From contig NZ_MCNV01000008.1 of the NCBI RefSeq assembly GCF_001718195.1, positions 124,001-188,000 on the forward strand: a stretch of 64,000 bases of DNA, given 5' to 3'. This DNA comes from Paraburkholderia nodosa (lineage in GTDB: Bacteria; Pseudomonadota; Gammaproteobacteria; Burkholderiales; Burkholderiaceae). Under the pieces are notes generated by a model that was given only the letters and a program-made list of their open reading frames with translations, did not search any database and had not been told where the DNA came from. Every line of letters starts with the position of its first letter. The stretch's first letter is position 1. Position numbers and translations under genes: made by a program. Below are positions 9,953 through 18,770 of this stretch, one piece after another.

Positions 9953-10804
9953 GTGAACGATCCCAAAACACTCGCAGATCGCATCGAAGATCTGCTGCCC
10001 CAGACCCAATGCACGAAGTGCGGCTATGACGGCTGCCGGCCCTATGCCGAAGCCGTCGCCGCCGGCACCGCCAACTACAACCAGTGCCCGCCCGGCGGCC
10101 TGGAAGGCGTTGAGCGCCTCGCGACACTGCTCGGCAAACCCGTCATCCCGATCAATCCGGACAACGGCGTGGAGCGTCCACGTCCGGTGGCGTTCATCGA
10201 CGAACAACTGTGCATCGGTTGCACGCTGTGCATGCAGGCGTGTCCCGTCGACGCGATCGTGGGCGCGCCAAAACAGATGCACACCATCGTCAAGGATCTG
10301 TGCACGGGTTGCGACCTGTGTGTCGCGCCCTGCCCGGTCGACTGCATCGCAATGATTCCCGTTACGGGCGACGCGACCGGCTGGGACGCATGGACGCAGC
10401 AGCAGGCCGACGAAGCCCGAGTGCGCCATGACCGGCGCGCCGCGCGCCAGGCCGCCGAACGCAATGCGGCCGAGGCGCGCGCCGCCGCGCGCCGCGCCGC
10501 CACGAGCGCGCCGCAGGCCCAGGCAGCGCAGGACGCCGCTGTGCAAGCGAGCGCCACGCCATCCGCGAGCGCCCCCGCCGACGACGCCGAAGCGAAGAAG
10601 AAAGCGATCATCCAGGCTGCGCTCGAACGTGCGCGCCGCAAGAAGGCGGAACTGGCCGAACAGGGTGTGGGACCGCGCAACGTCGAACACGTGAGCGCCG
10701 ATGTGCAGGCGCAGATCGATGCCGCAGAAGCGCGCCGCAAACGTATCGGTATCGAGTCGAATACATCGGACTCGTCGACTGACGACGACAAATCCGCGCG
10801 ATAG
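9953..10804 (+). CDS. rsxB: RnfB/RsxB-like ferredoxin electron-transfer subunit
   Basis: A 283-residue iron-sulfur protein. The N-terminal 4Fe-4S domain has Cys20, Cys23, Cys28 and Cys45 (CTKCGYDGC then QCPPGG). Two ferredoxin clusters follow, [12 protein letters not shown] (87-98) and [12 protein letters not shown] (117-128). In Rnf/Rsx complexes RnfB passes electrons from ferredoxin or NADH to the membrane complex; Rsx also reduces SoxR. The N-terminal membrane helix usual for RnfB is absent here. Residues 140-283 are an Ala/Arg-rich charged tail. No other rnf genes are in the window. It lies 40 bp before nth, the gene that closes the rsx operon in E. coli, so the pair looks like a remnant of that operon. 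Its redox partner is unknown. Confidence 0.88.
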   Translation: MNDPKTLADRIEDLLPQTQCTKCGYDGCRPYAEAVAAGTANYNQCPPGGLEGVERLATLLGKPVIPINPDNGVERPRPVAFIDEQLCIGCTLCMQACPVDAIVGAPKQMHTIVKDLCTGCDLCVAPCPVDCIAMIPVTGDATGWDAWTQQQADEARVRHDRRAARQAAERNAAEARAAARRAATSAPQAQAAQDAAVQASATPSASAPADDAEAKKKAIIQAALERARRKKAELAEQGVGPRNVEHVSADVQAQIDAAEARRKRIGIESNTSDSSTDDDKSAR

Positions 10805-10844
10805 CGCTCCGCAACGCAACGCAAAGGCCCCACGCACAACGAGC

Positions 10845-11489
10845 ATGAATGCCACCAAGCGCCGCGCCATCTACGAAACGCTGCAAAGCCTCAATCCGCA
10901 TCCCACTACCGAGCTGGAATTCAACACGCCGTTCGAACTCCTGATCGCCGTGATGCTTTCCGCGCAGGCCACCGACGTTTCGGTGAACAAGGCCATGCGC
11001 CGGATGTTTCCGGTCGCCAACACGCCGGAAACGGTGCTCGCGCTGGGCGAAGAAGGGGTGGCCGATTACATCAAGACGATCGGCCTTTATCGCACCAAGG
11101 CCAAGAACGTCATTGCGACGTGCCGCATTCTCATCGAGCAATACGGCAGCGAAGTGCCACCCACGCGCGAGGCGCTCGAAGCCCTGCCCGGCGTTGGGCG
11201 CAAGACTGCCAACGTCGTGCTCAACACGGCCTTCGGTCAGCCGACCATCGCCGTCGACACGCATATCTTTCGGGTTGCGAACCGAACGGGACTCGCGCCC
11301 GGCAAGGACGTGCGCGCCGTCGAAACCGCGCTCGAAAAATTCACGCCGCCCAAGTTCCTCCAGGACGCGCATCACTGGCTCATCCTCCATGGCCGCTATG
11401 TGTGCAAGGCACGCCGGCCCGAATGCTGGCATTGCGTGATCGAGCCGCTGTGCGAGTTCAAGCCGAAGACGCCGCCGCCTGAGCTCTGA
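10845..11489 (+). CDS. nth: Endonuclease III (DNA glycosylase/AP lyase)
   Basis: A 214-residue base-excision repair enzyme that removes oxidised pyrimidines and nicks abasic sites. The helix-hairpin-helix motif is LPGVGRKTANVV. Catalytic Lys120 and Asp138 (AVDTHIFRV) and the cluster cysteines C187, C194, C197 and C203 fall at the same residue numbers as in E. coli Nth, which supports the start at 10845. It is probably cotranscribed with rsxB, 40 bp upstream. Confidence 0.97.
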   Translation: MNATKRRAIYETLQSLNPHPTTELEFNTPFELLIAVMLSAQATDVSVNKAMRRMFPVANTPETVLALGEEGVADYIKTIGLYRTKAKNVIATCRILIEQYGSEVPPTREALEALPGVGRKTANVVLNTAFGQPTIAVDTHIFRVANRTGLAPGKDVRAVETALEKFTPPKFLQDAHHWLILHGRYVCKARRPECWHCVIEPLCEFKPKTPPPEL

Positions 11490-11582
11490 GCGAGCGCAGG
11501 CGCCCGGGCGTAAAATGATCGATTCAGACGTCGCAGCACGACGCTGCACGATGTAGCGCCCCACCCATACGACCGACTCACG

Positions 11583-12017
11583 ATGTTCAATCCCAGCCGC
11601 GACGAAGTCCGCCGCTTTTTCACCGAGACCTGGCGCAAGCAGCGCGCGGGCGAAATCCTCACGCCGCTCGAGGCGATCGCCGCCGACTGGATCGTCGAGC
11701 ACCCCGAATATCACATCGAACTCGCCGACGCCGATGCGGCCGCCGCGCAGGATTACTCGCCCGAGCGCGGCCAGAGCAATCCGTTCCTGCATCTGTCGAT
11801 GCATCTCGCGATCAGCGAGCAGCTTTCGATCGACCAGCCGCCCGGCATCCGCGCTGCGCACGACCGGCTCGCGGCACGCCTCGGCTCCACGCACGATGCG
11901 CAGCACGCGATCATGGAGTGCCTCGGCGAAACGATCTGGGAAGCGCAACGCACGAACACGCCACCCGACACCGACGCCTATCTCATGCGCATCGAGCGCC
12001 GCGCTTCTCGCGATTGA
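11583..12017 (+). CDS. DUF1841 family protein
   Basis: A 144-residue soluble protein of unknown function. The pattern MFNPSRDEVRRFFTETWRK at the start, the NPFLHLSMHLAISEQ centre and the HDAQHAIMECLGE helix are hallmarks of DUF1841, found in beta- and gammaproteobacteria. HLSMHLAIxEQ resembles a metal-binding helix, but no activity is known. It follows nth by 93 bp on the same strand and ends before a strong terminator, so it may end the rsxB-nth unit. Confidence 0.88.
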   Translation: MFNPSRDEVRRFFTETWRKQRAGEILTPLEAIAADWIVEHPEYHIELADADAAAAQDYSPERGQSNPFLHLSMHLAISEQLSIDQPPGIRAAHDRLAARLGSTHDAQHAIMECLGETIWEAQRTNTPPDTDAYLMRIERRASRD

Positions 12018-12081
12018 AGCGCGATTCAATCCCGACTGAATCGCAACTGAAAGCGCGACGCAGGCAAACGCCACCGCAAAA

Positions 12082-12130
12082 AAACACCCCGCGAACGCCT
12101 CGCCGCAAACGAGGCCCACGCGGGGTGTTT
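12082..12130. terminator. Bidirectional terminator between DUF1841 and cytochrome genes
   Basis: The outer stem AAACACCCCGCG / CGCGGGGTGTTT is perfect over 12 bp. It encloses an inner stem, GCCTCG / CGAGGC. A and T runs flank both sides, so it can stop transcripts from both converging units. Confidence 0.85.
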
Positions 12131-12167
12131 CACATGATGCGGCACGCATGGCGCGCCGCGCTCACGC

Positions 12168-12563
12168 TTACTTCTTGTTGACGAGGTCGCCGCCGAGCGA
12201 CTCGATGTACGCGGCGAGATCTTTCATATCGCTCTGCGAAAGGCTCTGCACCTGCGCCTGCATGATCGCATTGTTGCGGCCGAGGTGCGGATTGCTCGTA
12301 CCCATCTGGTACTGGCGCAGCGCCCAGTAGATGTAGTCGGCGTGCTGGCCGGCGAGCTTCGGATATTCGGGGCTCACGGGCTTGTTCAGGCCCGGGCCGT
12401 GACAGGCCGCGCAGTTGTGGCTGTCGGCGAGGACCTTGCCGTTGGAGGCATCGGCCGCGTATGCGGGATTGAGCGCGAGCGCGGCGGCCAGTGCGAGCCC
12501 GGCGCCCGCGAGCTTGATGGTTGCACCGGCAAACGAAGGCATAGCCGTGTAGGGCTTGTTCAT
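12168..12563 (-). CDS. Periplasmic class I cytochrome c, monohaem
   Basis: A 131-residue exported cytochrome. The signal peptide covers about residues 1-36 (GAGLALAAALALNPAYA-AD). The single haem site is CAACH, and the probable distal ligand is one of the Met residues near LGRNNAIMQAQ or QMG. The fold looks like one half of a cytochrome c4. It is downstream of a second monohaem cytochrome by 18 bp and surely cotranscribed. Such pairs shuttle electrons from the bc1 complex to terminal oxidases or other periplasmic acceptors; the precise partner is not evident. Confidence 0.9.
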   Translation of the reverse strand: MNKPYTAMPSFAGATIKLAGAGLALAAALALNPAYAADASNGKVLADSHNCAACHGPGLNKPVSPEYPKLAGQHADYIYWALRQYQMGTSNPHLGRNNAIMQAQVQSLSQSDMKDLAAYIESLGGDLVNKK

Positions 12564-12581
12564 GGGTTCTCCACCTGCCGG

Positions 12582-12947
12582 TTATTTATTCGGATTGTCT
12601 TTCGACGCGGCCGTTTGCGACGCATAGTAGGCCGCGATGTCGGCGATGTCCTGTTCGGTGAGCGAGGACGCGATCGCGTGCATCGTCTCGAAATGCCGGT
12701 CGCCCTTCTTGTAGGCGAGCAACGCGTTCATGATGTACTGCGCGTTCTGGCCGCCCAGAATGGGCACGTGGTAGACCTCGGGGTAAGCGGTGCGGTAGTC
12801 GGGAATACCATGACAGCCGATACACATCGCCACCTTGTCCTGACCCGCCTTCGCGTTGCCCACGATGTCCGCGTGAGCCGTGACCGCGAAGCACGCCAGC
12901 ATGGTGATTGCGCCCGTGATGACGTGCTTGCCGACAATTTTTTTCAT
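12582..12947 (-). CDS. Periplasmic class I cytochrome c, monohaem (first gene of pair)
   Basis: A 121-residue exported cytochrome with a signal peptide of about 26 residues (GAITMLACFAVTAHA-DI) and one haem motif, CIGCH, at residues 42-46. The motif is followed by GIPDYRTAYPEVYHVPILGGQ, a c4-type pattern. The C-terminal helix is LTEQDIADIAAYYASQ. The start at 12947 was chosen because it opens the signal peptide (MKKIVGK) and has AGG eight to ten bases before it. It leads the two-cytochrome operon. Together the two products resemble the separated halves of dihaem cytochrome c4. Confidence 0.9.
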   Translation of the reverse strand: MKKIVGKHVITGAITMLACFAVTAHADIVGNAKAGQDKVAMCIGCHGIPDYRTAYPEVYHVPILGGQNAQYIMNALLAYKKGDRHFETMHAIASSLTEQDIADIAAYYASQTAASKDNPNK

Positions 12948-13365
12948 AGCATCCAACCTGGCTTGAGGGGATTCGAACGCCCGAACCGCAGGCCACGGCC
13001 TGCGCCGCATTACTGCTGTTTTACTTTTGGGGTCGCCGTGCAGGCCGAAAAAAATCGGTCCGAGTATACCGCGACGCCGCGCCGCCCGTCCACCGGCCGC
13101 GCCACGCCTGGCGGGCCTCGGAGCGCATCGCGAGGCCCCGCGACGGGCCCGCGGCGGCCACGCAGCGCCCTGTCGCGCGGCCTCGCCCGCAGACAACCCG
13201 GAGGAACCCTGGCACGCGCAACGGACCCGCCGCGCGCCGTCGCGAGGCGGCTGACGGCCCTCGCGACCGTGCCCCAAAGAGCGGACCCAACGATACGCGG
13301 TGGCGCGCCGACGCAACACCCCATCTGACTTATACTGGGCTTTTTTCCCAGCGAGCGGATTCACC
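12948..13365. other. Very GC-rich intergenic region between cytochromes and moxR
   Basis: This 418-bp divergent spacer has no supported gene. It includes a hairpin, GGGCCTCG / CGAGGCCC (13113-13138), and a TATACT hexamer at 13331-13336, 30 bp before the MoxR ATG, likely its -10 box. The middle is extremely GC-rich, and its open frames look like composition artefacts. Confidence 0.5.
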
Positions 13366-14217
13366 ATGCGCGCCACGCGTTTCGAAGGCTCATCGCAGTA
13401 CGTCGCCACCGACGACCTCAAGCTCGCGGTCAACGCCGCGATCACGCTGAAACGCCCCCTGCTCATCAAGGGCGAGCCCGGCACGGGCAAGACCATGCTG
13501 GCCGAAGAAGTGGCCGCTGCGCTGGGTATGCCGCTCATGCAGTGGCACATCAAGTCCACCACCAAGGCGCAGCAAGGGCTCTACGAGTACGACGCGGTCT
13601 CGCGCCTGCGCGACTCGCAGCTCGGTGACGAACGCGTGAAGGACATCGCCAACTACATCGTGAAAGGCGTGCTGTGGCAGGCGTTCGAGTCGGACGAGCA
13701 AAGCGTGCTGCTGATCGACGAAATCGACAAGGCCGATATCGAGTTCCCGAACGACCTGTTGCGCGAACTCGACCGCATGGAGTTCTACGTCTACGAGACG
13801 CGCCAGCTCATCAAGGCGAAACAGCGTCCGCTCGTCATCATCACGTCGAACAACGAGAAGGAGCTGCCCGACGCTTTCCTGCGCCGCTGCTTCTTTCACT
13901 ACATCAGCTTTCCCGATCCGGCGACGATGCAACGTATCGTCGAGGTGCACTATCCGGGCATCCGCAAGGAACTGCTCAACGCGGCCATGGAAAGCTTCTT
14001 CGAACTGCGCAACGTCGCGGGCCTGAAGAAGAAGCCTTCTACTTCGGAACTGCTCGACTGGCTCAAGCTCCTGCTCGCCGAAGAGGTCCCGCCCTCGGCG
14101 CTGCGCGCGGTCGACGGCTCGAAGTCCATGCCGCCGCTCGCCGGCGCGCTGCTCAAGAACGAGCAGGACATGACGCTGTTCGAGCGCCTCATCTACATGA
14201 ACCGCCACAACCGTTGA
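13366..14217 (+). CDS. MoxR-family AAA+ ATPase
   Basis: A 283-residue MoxR-type ATPase. Walker A is GEPGTGKT (36-43), Walker B is VLLIDEIDKAD near residue 120, and an arginine-containing sensor region, LPDAFLRRCFFHY, follows. The family works as a chaperone with a VWA partner to insert metals or activate enzymes; CbbQ, NorQ, CoxD and RavA are known cases. The VWA gene follows at 34 bp, so the two make a typical pair. The client is unknown. The only nearby candidates are the divergent cytochromes c. The start at 13366 has a plausible -10 just upstream and matches the family N-terminus. Confidence 0.92.
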   Translation: MRATRFEGSSQYVATDDLKLAVNAAITLKRPLLIKGEPGTGKTMLAEEVAAALGMPLMQWHIKSTTKAQQGLYEYDAVSRLRDSQLGDERVKDIANYIVKGVLWQAFESDEQSVLLIDEIDKADIEFPNDLLRELDRMEFYVYETRQLIKAKQRPLVIITSNNEKELPDAFLRRCFFHYISFPDPATMQRIVEVHYPGIRKELLNAAMESFFELRNVAGLKKKPSTSELLDWLKLLLAEEVPPSALRAVDGSKSMPPLAGALLKNEQDMTLFERLIYMNRHNR

Positions 14218-14251
14218 CCGGGAAACCGCGCGCGAAAGCCGGAGACACCGC

Positions 14252-15424
14252 ATGCTGATCGACTTCTTCTACACGCTGCGCGACGCGAAGCTGCCGGTTT
14301 CCGTGAAGGAGTACCTCACGCTCGTCGAAGCGCTCAAGGCGCGCGTGATCGCGCCCTCGCTCGACGACTTCTACTATCTCGCGCGCATGACGCTCGTGAA
14401 AGACGAGCAGTACTTCGACCGCTTCGATCAGGCGTTCGGCGCGTATTTTCGCGGCATCGAGAAGAAGTCGGAACTGGCCTTCGAGATCCCCGAGGACTGG
14501 CTCAAGAAGCGGCTGGAGCGCGACTTCACGCCCGAACAGCGCGCGCAGATCGAGGCGATGGGCGGCCTCGACAAGCTCATGGAGCGCCTCAAAGAGCTGT
14601 TCGAAGAACAGAAGGAGCGTCACGAGGGCGGCAGCAAGTGGATCGGCACGGGCGGCACGTCGCCCTTCGGCCACGGCGGCTATAACCCCGAAGGCATCCG
14701 CATCGGCGGCGAAGGCGGCCAGCGCAGCGCCGTGAAAGTGTGGGATGCGCGCGCGTACCGCGACTACGACGACCAGGTCGAAATCGGCACGCGCAACATC
14801 AAGGTCGCGTTGCGGCGCCTGCGCCGCTTCGCGCGCGAAGGCGCGGCGGAAGAACTCGACCTCCGCGACACGATCCGCAGCACCGCCGCGAACGCGGGCT
14901 GGCTCGACCTCAAGATGGTGCCGGAGCGCCACAACAACGTGAAAGTGCTGATGCTGCTCGACGTGGGCGGCTCGATGGACGATCACATCAAGCGCACCGA
15001 GGAGCTGTTCTCGGCTGCCAAGGCCGAGTTCAAGCATCTCGAGTTCTATTACTTCCACAACTGCGTGTACGACCACCTGTGGAAGAACAACCGCCGCCGC
15101 CACGCCGAGCGCACGCCCACGTGGGACCTGCTGCACAAGTTCACACCCGACTACAAGCTCATTTTCGTGGGCGACGCCACCATGAGCCCGTACGAGGTGC
15201 TGCAGCCGGGCGGCTCGGTCGAGTACAACAACCCCGAAGCGGGCGCCGTGTGGCTGCGCCGCCTCGCCGACCAGTTCCCGCATTTCGCCTGGCTCAACCC
15301 CGAGCCCGAGCGACTATGGGAGTACCGCCAGTCGGTGTCGATCATCCGTGAGATCCTCGGCCACCGCATGTACCCGCTCACCGTCGCCGGGCTCGAAACG
15401 GCCATGCGCGTGCTGAGCAAATAG
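14252..15424 (+). CDS. VWA-domain protein (CoxE-like partner of MoxR)
   Basis: A 390-residue cytoplasmic protein. The N-terminal half is helical and charged (FTPEQRAQIEAMGGLDKLMERL). A Gly-rich segment, GTGGTSPFGHGGYNPEGIR, lies near residue 132. The C-terminal von Willebrand A domain has a MIDAS motif, DVGGSMD, near residue 236, where the usual DxSxS is DxGxS. The pattern fits the CoxE/YehP group that acts with MoxR ATPases. It follows the MoxR gene by 34 bp in one operon. The target enzyme is not encoded next to it. Confidence 0.9.
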   Translation: MLIDFFYTLRDAKLPVSVKEYLTLVEALKARVIAPSLDDFYYLARMTLVKDEQYFDRFDQAFGAYFRGIEKKSELAFEIPEDWLKKRLERDFTPEQRAQIEAMGGLDKLMERLKELFEEQKERHEGGSKWIGTGGTSPFGHGGYNPEGIRIGGEGGQRSAVKVWDARAYRDYDDQVEIGTRNIKVALRRLRRFAREGAAEELDLRDTIRSTAANAGWLDLKMVPERHNNVKVLMLLDVGGSMDDHIKRTEELFSAAKAEFKHLEFYYFHNCVYDHLWKNNRRRHAERTPTWDLLHKFTPDYKLIFVGDATMSPYEVLQPGGSVEYNNPEAGAVWLRRLADQFPHFAWLNPEPERLWEYRQSVSIIREILGHRMYPLTVAGLETAMRVLSK

Positions 15425-15536
15425 GCGCCAGCACTCCCGCCCTTTTCCGCTTGTTCGAGGCGGCGCGTGCCTGAGGTGTGTTCAGGCCGCGCCGCCCGAT
15501 GCCGTCATACCTACGCAAAATCCGGAGACCAACCGC

Positions 15537-16763
15537 ATGACCGCCCCCTCTTCCCCCGACCTGCCAGCGGCGTTCAGGCCGGGACCGCTGCGGCCCTTCG
15601 CCGACACCTCGGTCGCCACGATCGTGGCCGGCTTCGTCGCGATGATGACCGGCTACACCAGCTCGCTCGTGCTGATGTTTCAGGCCGGCCAGGCCGCGCA
15701 TCTGTCCGACGCGCAGATCTCCTCGTGGATCTGGGCGCTGTCCATCGGCATGGCCTTGACCACCATCGGCCTGTCGCTGTGGTTGCGCGCGCCCATCGTG
15801 ATCGCGTGGTCCACGCCGGGCGCGGCGCTGCTCATCAGCTCGCTGCCGCACGTGCCTTATGCCGAGGCGATCGGCGCCTATCTCGTCTGCGCCGTGCTGC
15901 TCACGGCCGTGGGCCTCACCGGCTGGTTCGACGCGCTCATGAAGCGCGTTCCGGCAGGCATCGCGGCGGCGCTGCTCGCGGGCATCCTGTTCGAGATCGG
16001 CATCGAGATCTTCCACGCCGCGCAGGTGCAGACGCCGCTCGTGCTCACGATGTTCTTCGGCTATCTGATCGTGAAGCGCTTCGTGCCGCGCTACGCGATC
16101 GTCGCGACCCTCGTGATCGGCATCGCCGCCGCCGCCATGCTCGGGCTGCTCGACTTCAGCCACTTCCGCGTGGCGGTGGCGAGACCCGTGTTCACGATGC
16201 CGGCGTTTTCGCTCACCGCGGTGGTGAGCGTCGGCATTCCGCTCTTCGTCGTGGCGATGGCCTCGCAGAACGTGCCCGGCATCGCCGTGCTGCGCGCCGA
16301 CGGCTACGACCACACGGCCGCGCCCTCCTCGCCGCTCATCGCCACCACGGGCATCGCCTCGCTCGTGCTCGCGCCGTTCGGCTCGCACGGCGTGAACCTC
16401 GCGGCCATCACCGCGGCGATCTGCACCGGCCCGCACGCCCACGAAGACCGCACGAAGCGCTACATGGCGGCCGTCTGGTGCGGCATCTTCTACCTGATCG
16501 CCGGCACCTTCGGCGCGACCATCGCGGCGCTGTTCGCGGCGTTCCCGCAGGCGCTCGTGGTGTCGATCGCGGCGCTCGCGCTGTTCGGCTCGATCATGAG
16601 CGGCCTCACCAACGCCATGCAGAACCCGAGGGAGCGCGAAGCCGCGCTCATCACCTTCATGGTGACGGCTTCCGGGCTTACGCTGCTGTCCATCGGCGCG
16701 GCGTTCTGGGGGCTCGTGGCGGGGGTCATGACACAGTTCGTGCTCAACGCGCGGCGCGCCTGA
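15537..16763 (+). CDS. BenE-family benzoate/H+ symporter-like permease
   Basis: A 408-residue integral membrane protein with about 11-12 helices. It matches the BenE transporter family: VATIVAGFVAMMTGYTSSL early, WSTPGAALL near residue 90, and GSHGVNLAAITAAICTGPHAH near residue 285. BenE carries aromatic acids with protons into the cell. No aromatic catabolic genes are near, so the substrate stays open. It lies 112 bp after the VWA gene and is probably its own unit. Confidence 0.9.
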   Translation: MTAPSSPDLPAAFRPGPLRPFADTSVATIVAGFVAMMTGYTSSLVLMFQAGQAAHLSDAQISSWIWALSIGMALTTIGLSLWLRAPIVIAWSTPGAALLISSLPHVPYAEAIGAYLVCAVLLTAVGLTGWFDALMKRVPAGIAAALLAGILFEIGIEIFHAAQVQTPLVLTMFFGYLIVKRFVPRYAIVATLVIGIAAAAMLGLLDFSHFRVAVARPVFTMPAFSLTAVVSVGIPLFVVAMASQNVPGIAVLRADGYDHTAAPSSPLIATTGIASLVLAPFGSHGVNLAAITAAICTGPHAHEDRTKRYMAAVWCGIFYLIAGTFGATIAALFAAFPQALVVSIAALALFGSIMSGLTNAMQNPREREAALITFMVTASGLTLLSIGAAFWGLVAGVMTQFVLNARRA

Positions 16764-17070
16764 CGCGGGCGAGCCCCCGCCGCGTGCGCCCGCCAACGCC
16801 GCTGGCACGGTGTGCGCGGCGCGTTTGTCACGCGCCCTGCCCGCGCGAAACGCAACGCCATGCGTTTCCGCCATAAAATGACGATGTGAGCCGCGCCCGG
16901 ACGCGCGGCAAGATGCGCCCCACCCGGTTCCCCGCCCAATCCGCGCGGGCCGTGCCGCAAAGGCGCAGCGCCTTTCTCGTTCCGCCCGGCGCACCTCGGG
17001 TTCACGCCTGAAGCGCGCCGGCCGTTCAACTCTCACCGATGCAGGCGCGCACGCGCCCACAAGGCCTGAC
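16764..17070. other. Intergenic region before transaldolase
   Basis: A 307-bp spacer without a gene. It holds an 8-bp inverted repeat, GAAACGCA / TGCGTTTC (16847-16868), directly followed by CATAAAAT (16872-16879), which could be a -10 box. The rest is GC-rich with no clear signal. Confidence 0.45.
16847..16879 (+). promoter_or_regulatory. Inverted repeat next to a -10-like box upstream of tal
   Basis: GAAACGCA and TGCGTTTC are perfect inverted arms with a 6-base spacer, ending three bases before CATAAAAT. This may be a regulator site over the transaldolase promoter, or a terminator for the BenE-type gene 84 bp upstream. The sequence alone does not decide. Confidence 0.3.
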
Positions 17071-18030
17071 ATGACTACCGCACTCGACCAGCTCAAGCAG
17101 TACACCACCGTCGTCGCCGATACGGGCGACTTCCAGCAATTCGTGCAGTACAAGCCGCAGGACGCGACGACCAACCCGTCGCTGATCCTCAAGGCGGTCC
17201 AGAAAGCCGAGTACCGTCCGCTGCTCGAAAAAACCGTGCGCGATCACGCGAGCGAGTCGCTCGAGTCGATCATCGACCATCTGCTGATCGCCTTTGGCAC
17301 CGAAATCCTCAAGATCATCCCGGGCCGCGTCTCGACCGAAGTCGATGCCCGCCTCTCGTTCGATACGAAAAGGTCGATCGACAAGGCGCACCACATCATC
17401 GACCTGTACAAGCAGGCCGGCATCGGCCGTGAACGCGTGCTGATCAAGCTCGCCTCCACCTGGGAAGGCATCCGCGCCGCCGAAGCGCTGCAAAAGGACG
17501 GCATCCACTGCAACATGACGCTGCTGTTCTCGCTCGCGCAGGCCGCCGCGTGCGCCGAAGCGGGCGCGCAGCTCATCTCGCCGTTCGTGGGCCGCATCTA
17601 CGACTGGTACAAGAAGGCCAAGGGGGCCGACTGGGACGACGCGAAGGACGGCGGCGCAAACGACCCGGGCGTGCAGTCGGTGCGCAAGATCTACGCGTAC
17701 TACAAGAAGTTCGGCCACAAGACCGAGGTGATGGGCGCAAGCTTCCGCAACACGAGCCAGATCGTCGAGCTGGCCGGCTGCGACCTGCTCACCATCAGCC
17801 CGGACCTGCTGCAGAAGCTCCACGACAGCAACGAGAAGGTCGAGCGCAAGCTCTCGCCGGAAGCGTTCAAGGACGCGAAGATCGAGCGCGTGGCCGTGGA
17901 CGAGTCGTCGTTCCGCTTCCAGCTCAACGACGATGCCATGGCGACCGAAAAGCTCGCTGAAGGCATCCGCGCGTTCGCCGCAGACGCGATCAAGCTCGAA
18001 AAGATGATCGAAGAACTGCGCGCGAAGTAA
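17071..18030 (+). CDS. tal: Transaldolase
   Basis: A 319-residue enzyme of the non-oxidative pentose phosphate pathway. It transfers a dihydroxyacetone unit from sedoheptulose 7-phosphate to glyceraldehyde 3-phosphate. The Schiff-base lysine is Lys126 in RVLIKLAST. Other family motifs are [10 protein letters not shown] at 31-40, [10 protein letters not shown], and [13 protein letters not shown]. Length and start match class I TalB enzymes. It is monocistronic and followed by a strong terminator. Confidence 0.97.
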   Translation: MTTALDQLKQYTTVVADTGDFQQFVQYKPQDATTNPSLILKAVQKAEYRPLLEKTVRDHASESLESIIDHLLIAFGTEILKIIPGRVSTEVDARLSFDTKRSIDKAHHIIDLYKQAGIGRERVLIKLASTWEGIRAAEALQKDGIHCNMTLLFSLAQAAACAEAGAQLISPFVGRIYDWYKKAKGADWDDAKDGGANDPGVQSVRKIYAYYKKFGHKTEVMGASFRNTSQIVELAGCDLLTISPDLLQKLHDSNEKVERKLSPEAFKDAKIERVAVDESSFRFQLNDDAMATEKLAEGIRAFAADAIKLEKMIEELRAK

Positions 18031-18080
18031 TGCGCCGGCGCGCCCACGCAGCGCGCATTGCCGTATCGATGACCGAGGAG

Positions 18081-18109
18081 GGCCGCACAGGGAGCACGTG
18101 CGGCCTTTT
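18081..18109 (+). terminator. Rho-independent terminator after tal
   Basis: GGCCGCAC / GTGCGGCC forms a perfect 8-bp stem with a 9-base loop, followed by TTTTG and more T residues. Confidence 0.88.
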
Positions 18110-18308
18110 GTTTTACGGGGCGGACTGCAACGACCGTTCCCGTCTGCACGCTCGCAAACCCTGACGACACACCGCTCGGTCACGTCATCGCGCGCGCCTA
18201 GAATCAGGGCAGCGGCGCAACCCGCCGCACGATCCGGCCCCGTGCACACCCTCGCACGGAATCGCACGATCAAGGCCGGCCAACGTCCCGTCCGCAAGGA
18301 AACCGACG

Positions 18309-18734
18309 ATGCAAATCCAGCCCTATCTCTTTTACCCCGGCAACTGCGATGAAGCGATCGCGTTCTATGGCGAAGCGCTCGGCGCGAAGGAAGTGATGAA
18401 GATGCGCTTCAGGGAAGCGCCGCCGGACCCCGCGCGCCCCATGCCGCCCGAATTCGCCGAAAAGATCATGCACGCGACGCTCCAGATCGGCGATGCGCAG
18501 ATCATGGTGTCCGACGGCGGCTGCATGACGCAGAACGACAAGTTCCTCGGCTTCGGCGTCTCGTTGACCGGGTCCGACCTCGCCACCGCCGAACGCTACT
18601 TCAACGCGCTCGCCAAAGGCGGTACGGTCACGATGCCGTTCCAGAAGACCTTCTGGTCGCCCGGCTTCGGCATGCTGACCGACAAGTTCGGCGTGCCGTG
18701 GATGGTCTCGGCGCCGCACGAGCAGGCCGCCTGA
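18309..18734 (+). CDS. VOC-superfamily PhnB-like protein
   Basis: A 141-residue protein of the glyoxalase/bleomycin-resistance fold. It starts with IQPYLFYPGNCDEAIAFYGEALGAKEV and ends with FWSPGFGMLTDKFGVPWMV, as PhnB/YjdN-type proteins do. No substrate is known for these. AAGGAA six bases before the ATG supports the start. It stands alone and converges on the FUSC gene. Confidence 0.88.
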   Translation: MQIQPYLFYPGNCDEAIAFYGEALGAKEVMKMRFREAPPDPARPMPPEFAEKIMHATLQIGDAQIMVSDGGCMTQNDKFLGFGVSLTGSDLATAERYFNALAKGGTVTMPFQKTFWSPGFGMLTDKFGVPWMVSAPHEQAA

Positions 18735-18770
18735 TCGTCCGCCGGCACGACCGGAGAAGCGCGCCCGGCG

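Noticed and set aside
13021..13320. Possible small genes in the GC-rich gap before moxR
   Set aside because: All frames are open mainly because stop codons are rare at this composition. The translations are Arg/Ala/Pro-only, and no ribosome site is present.
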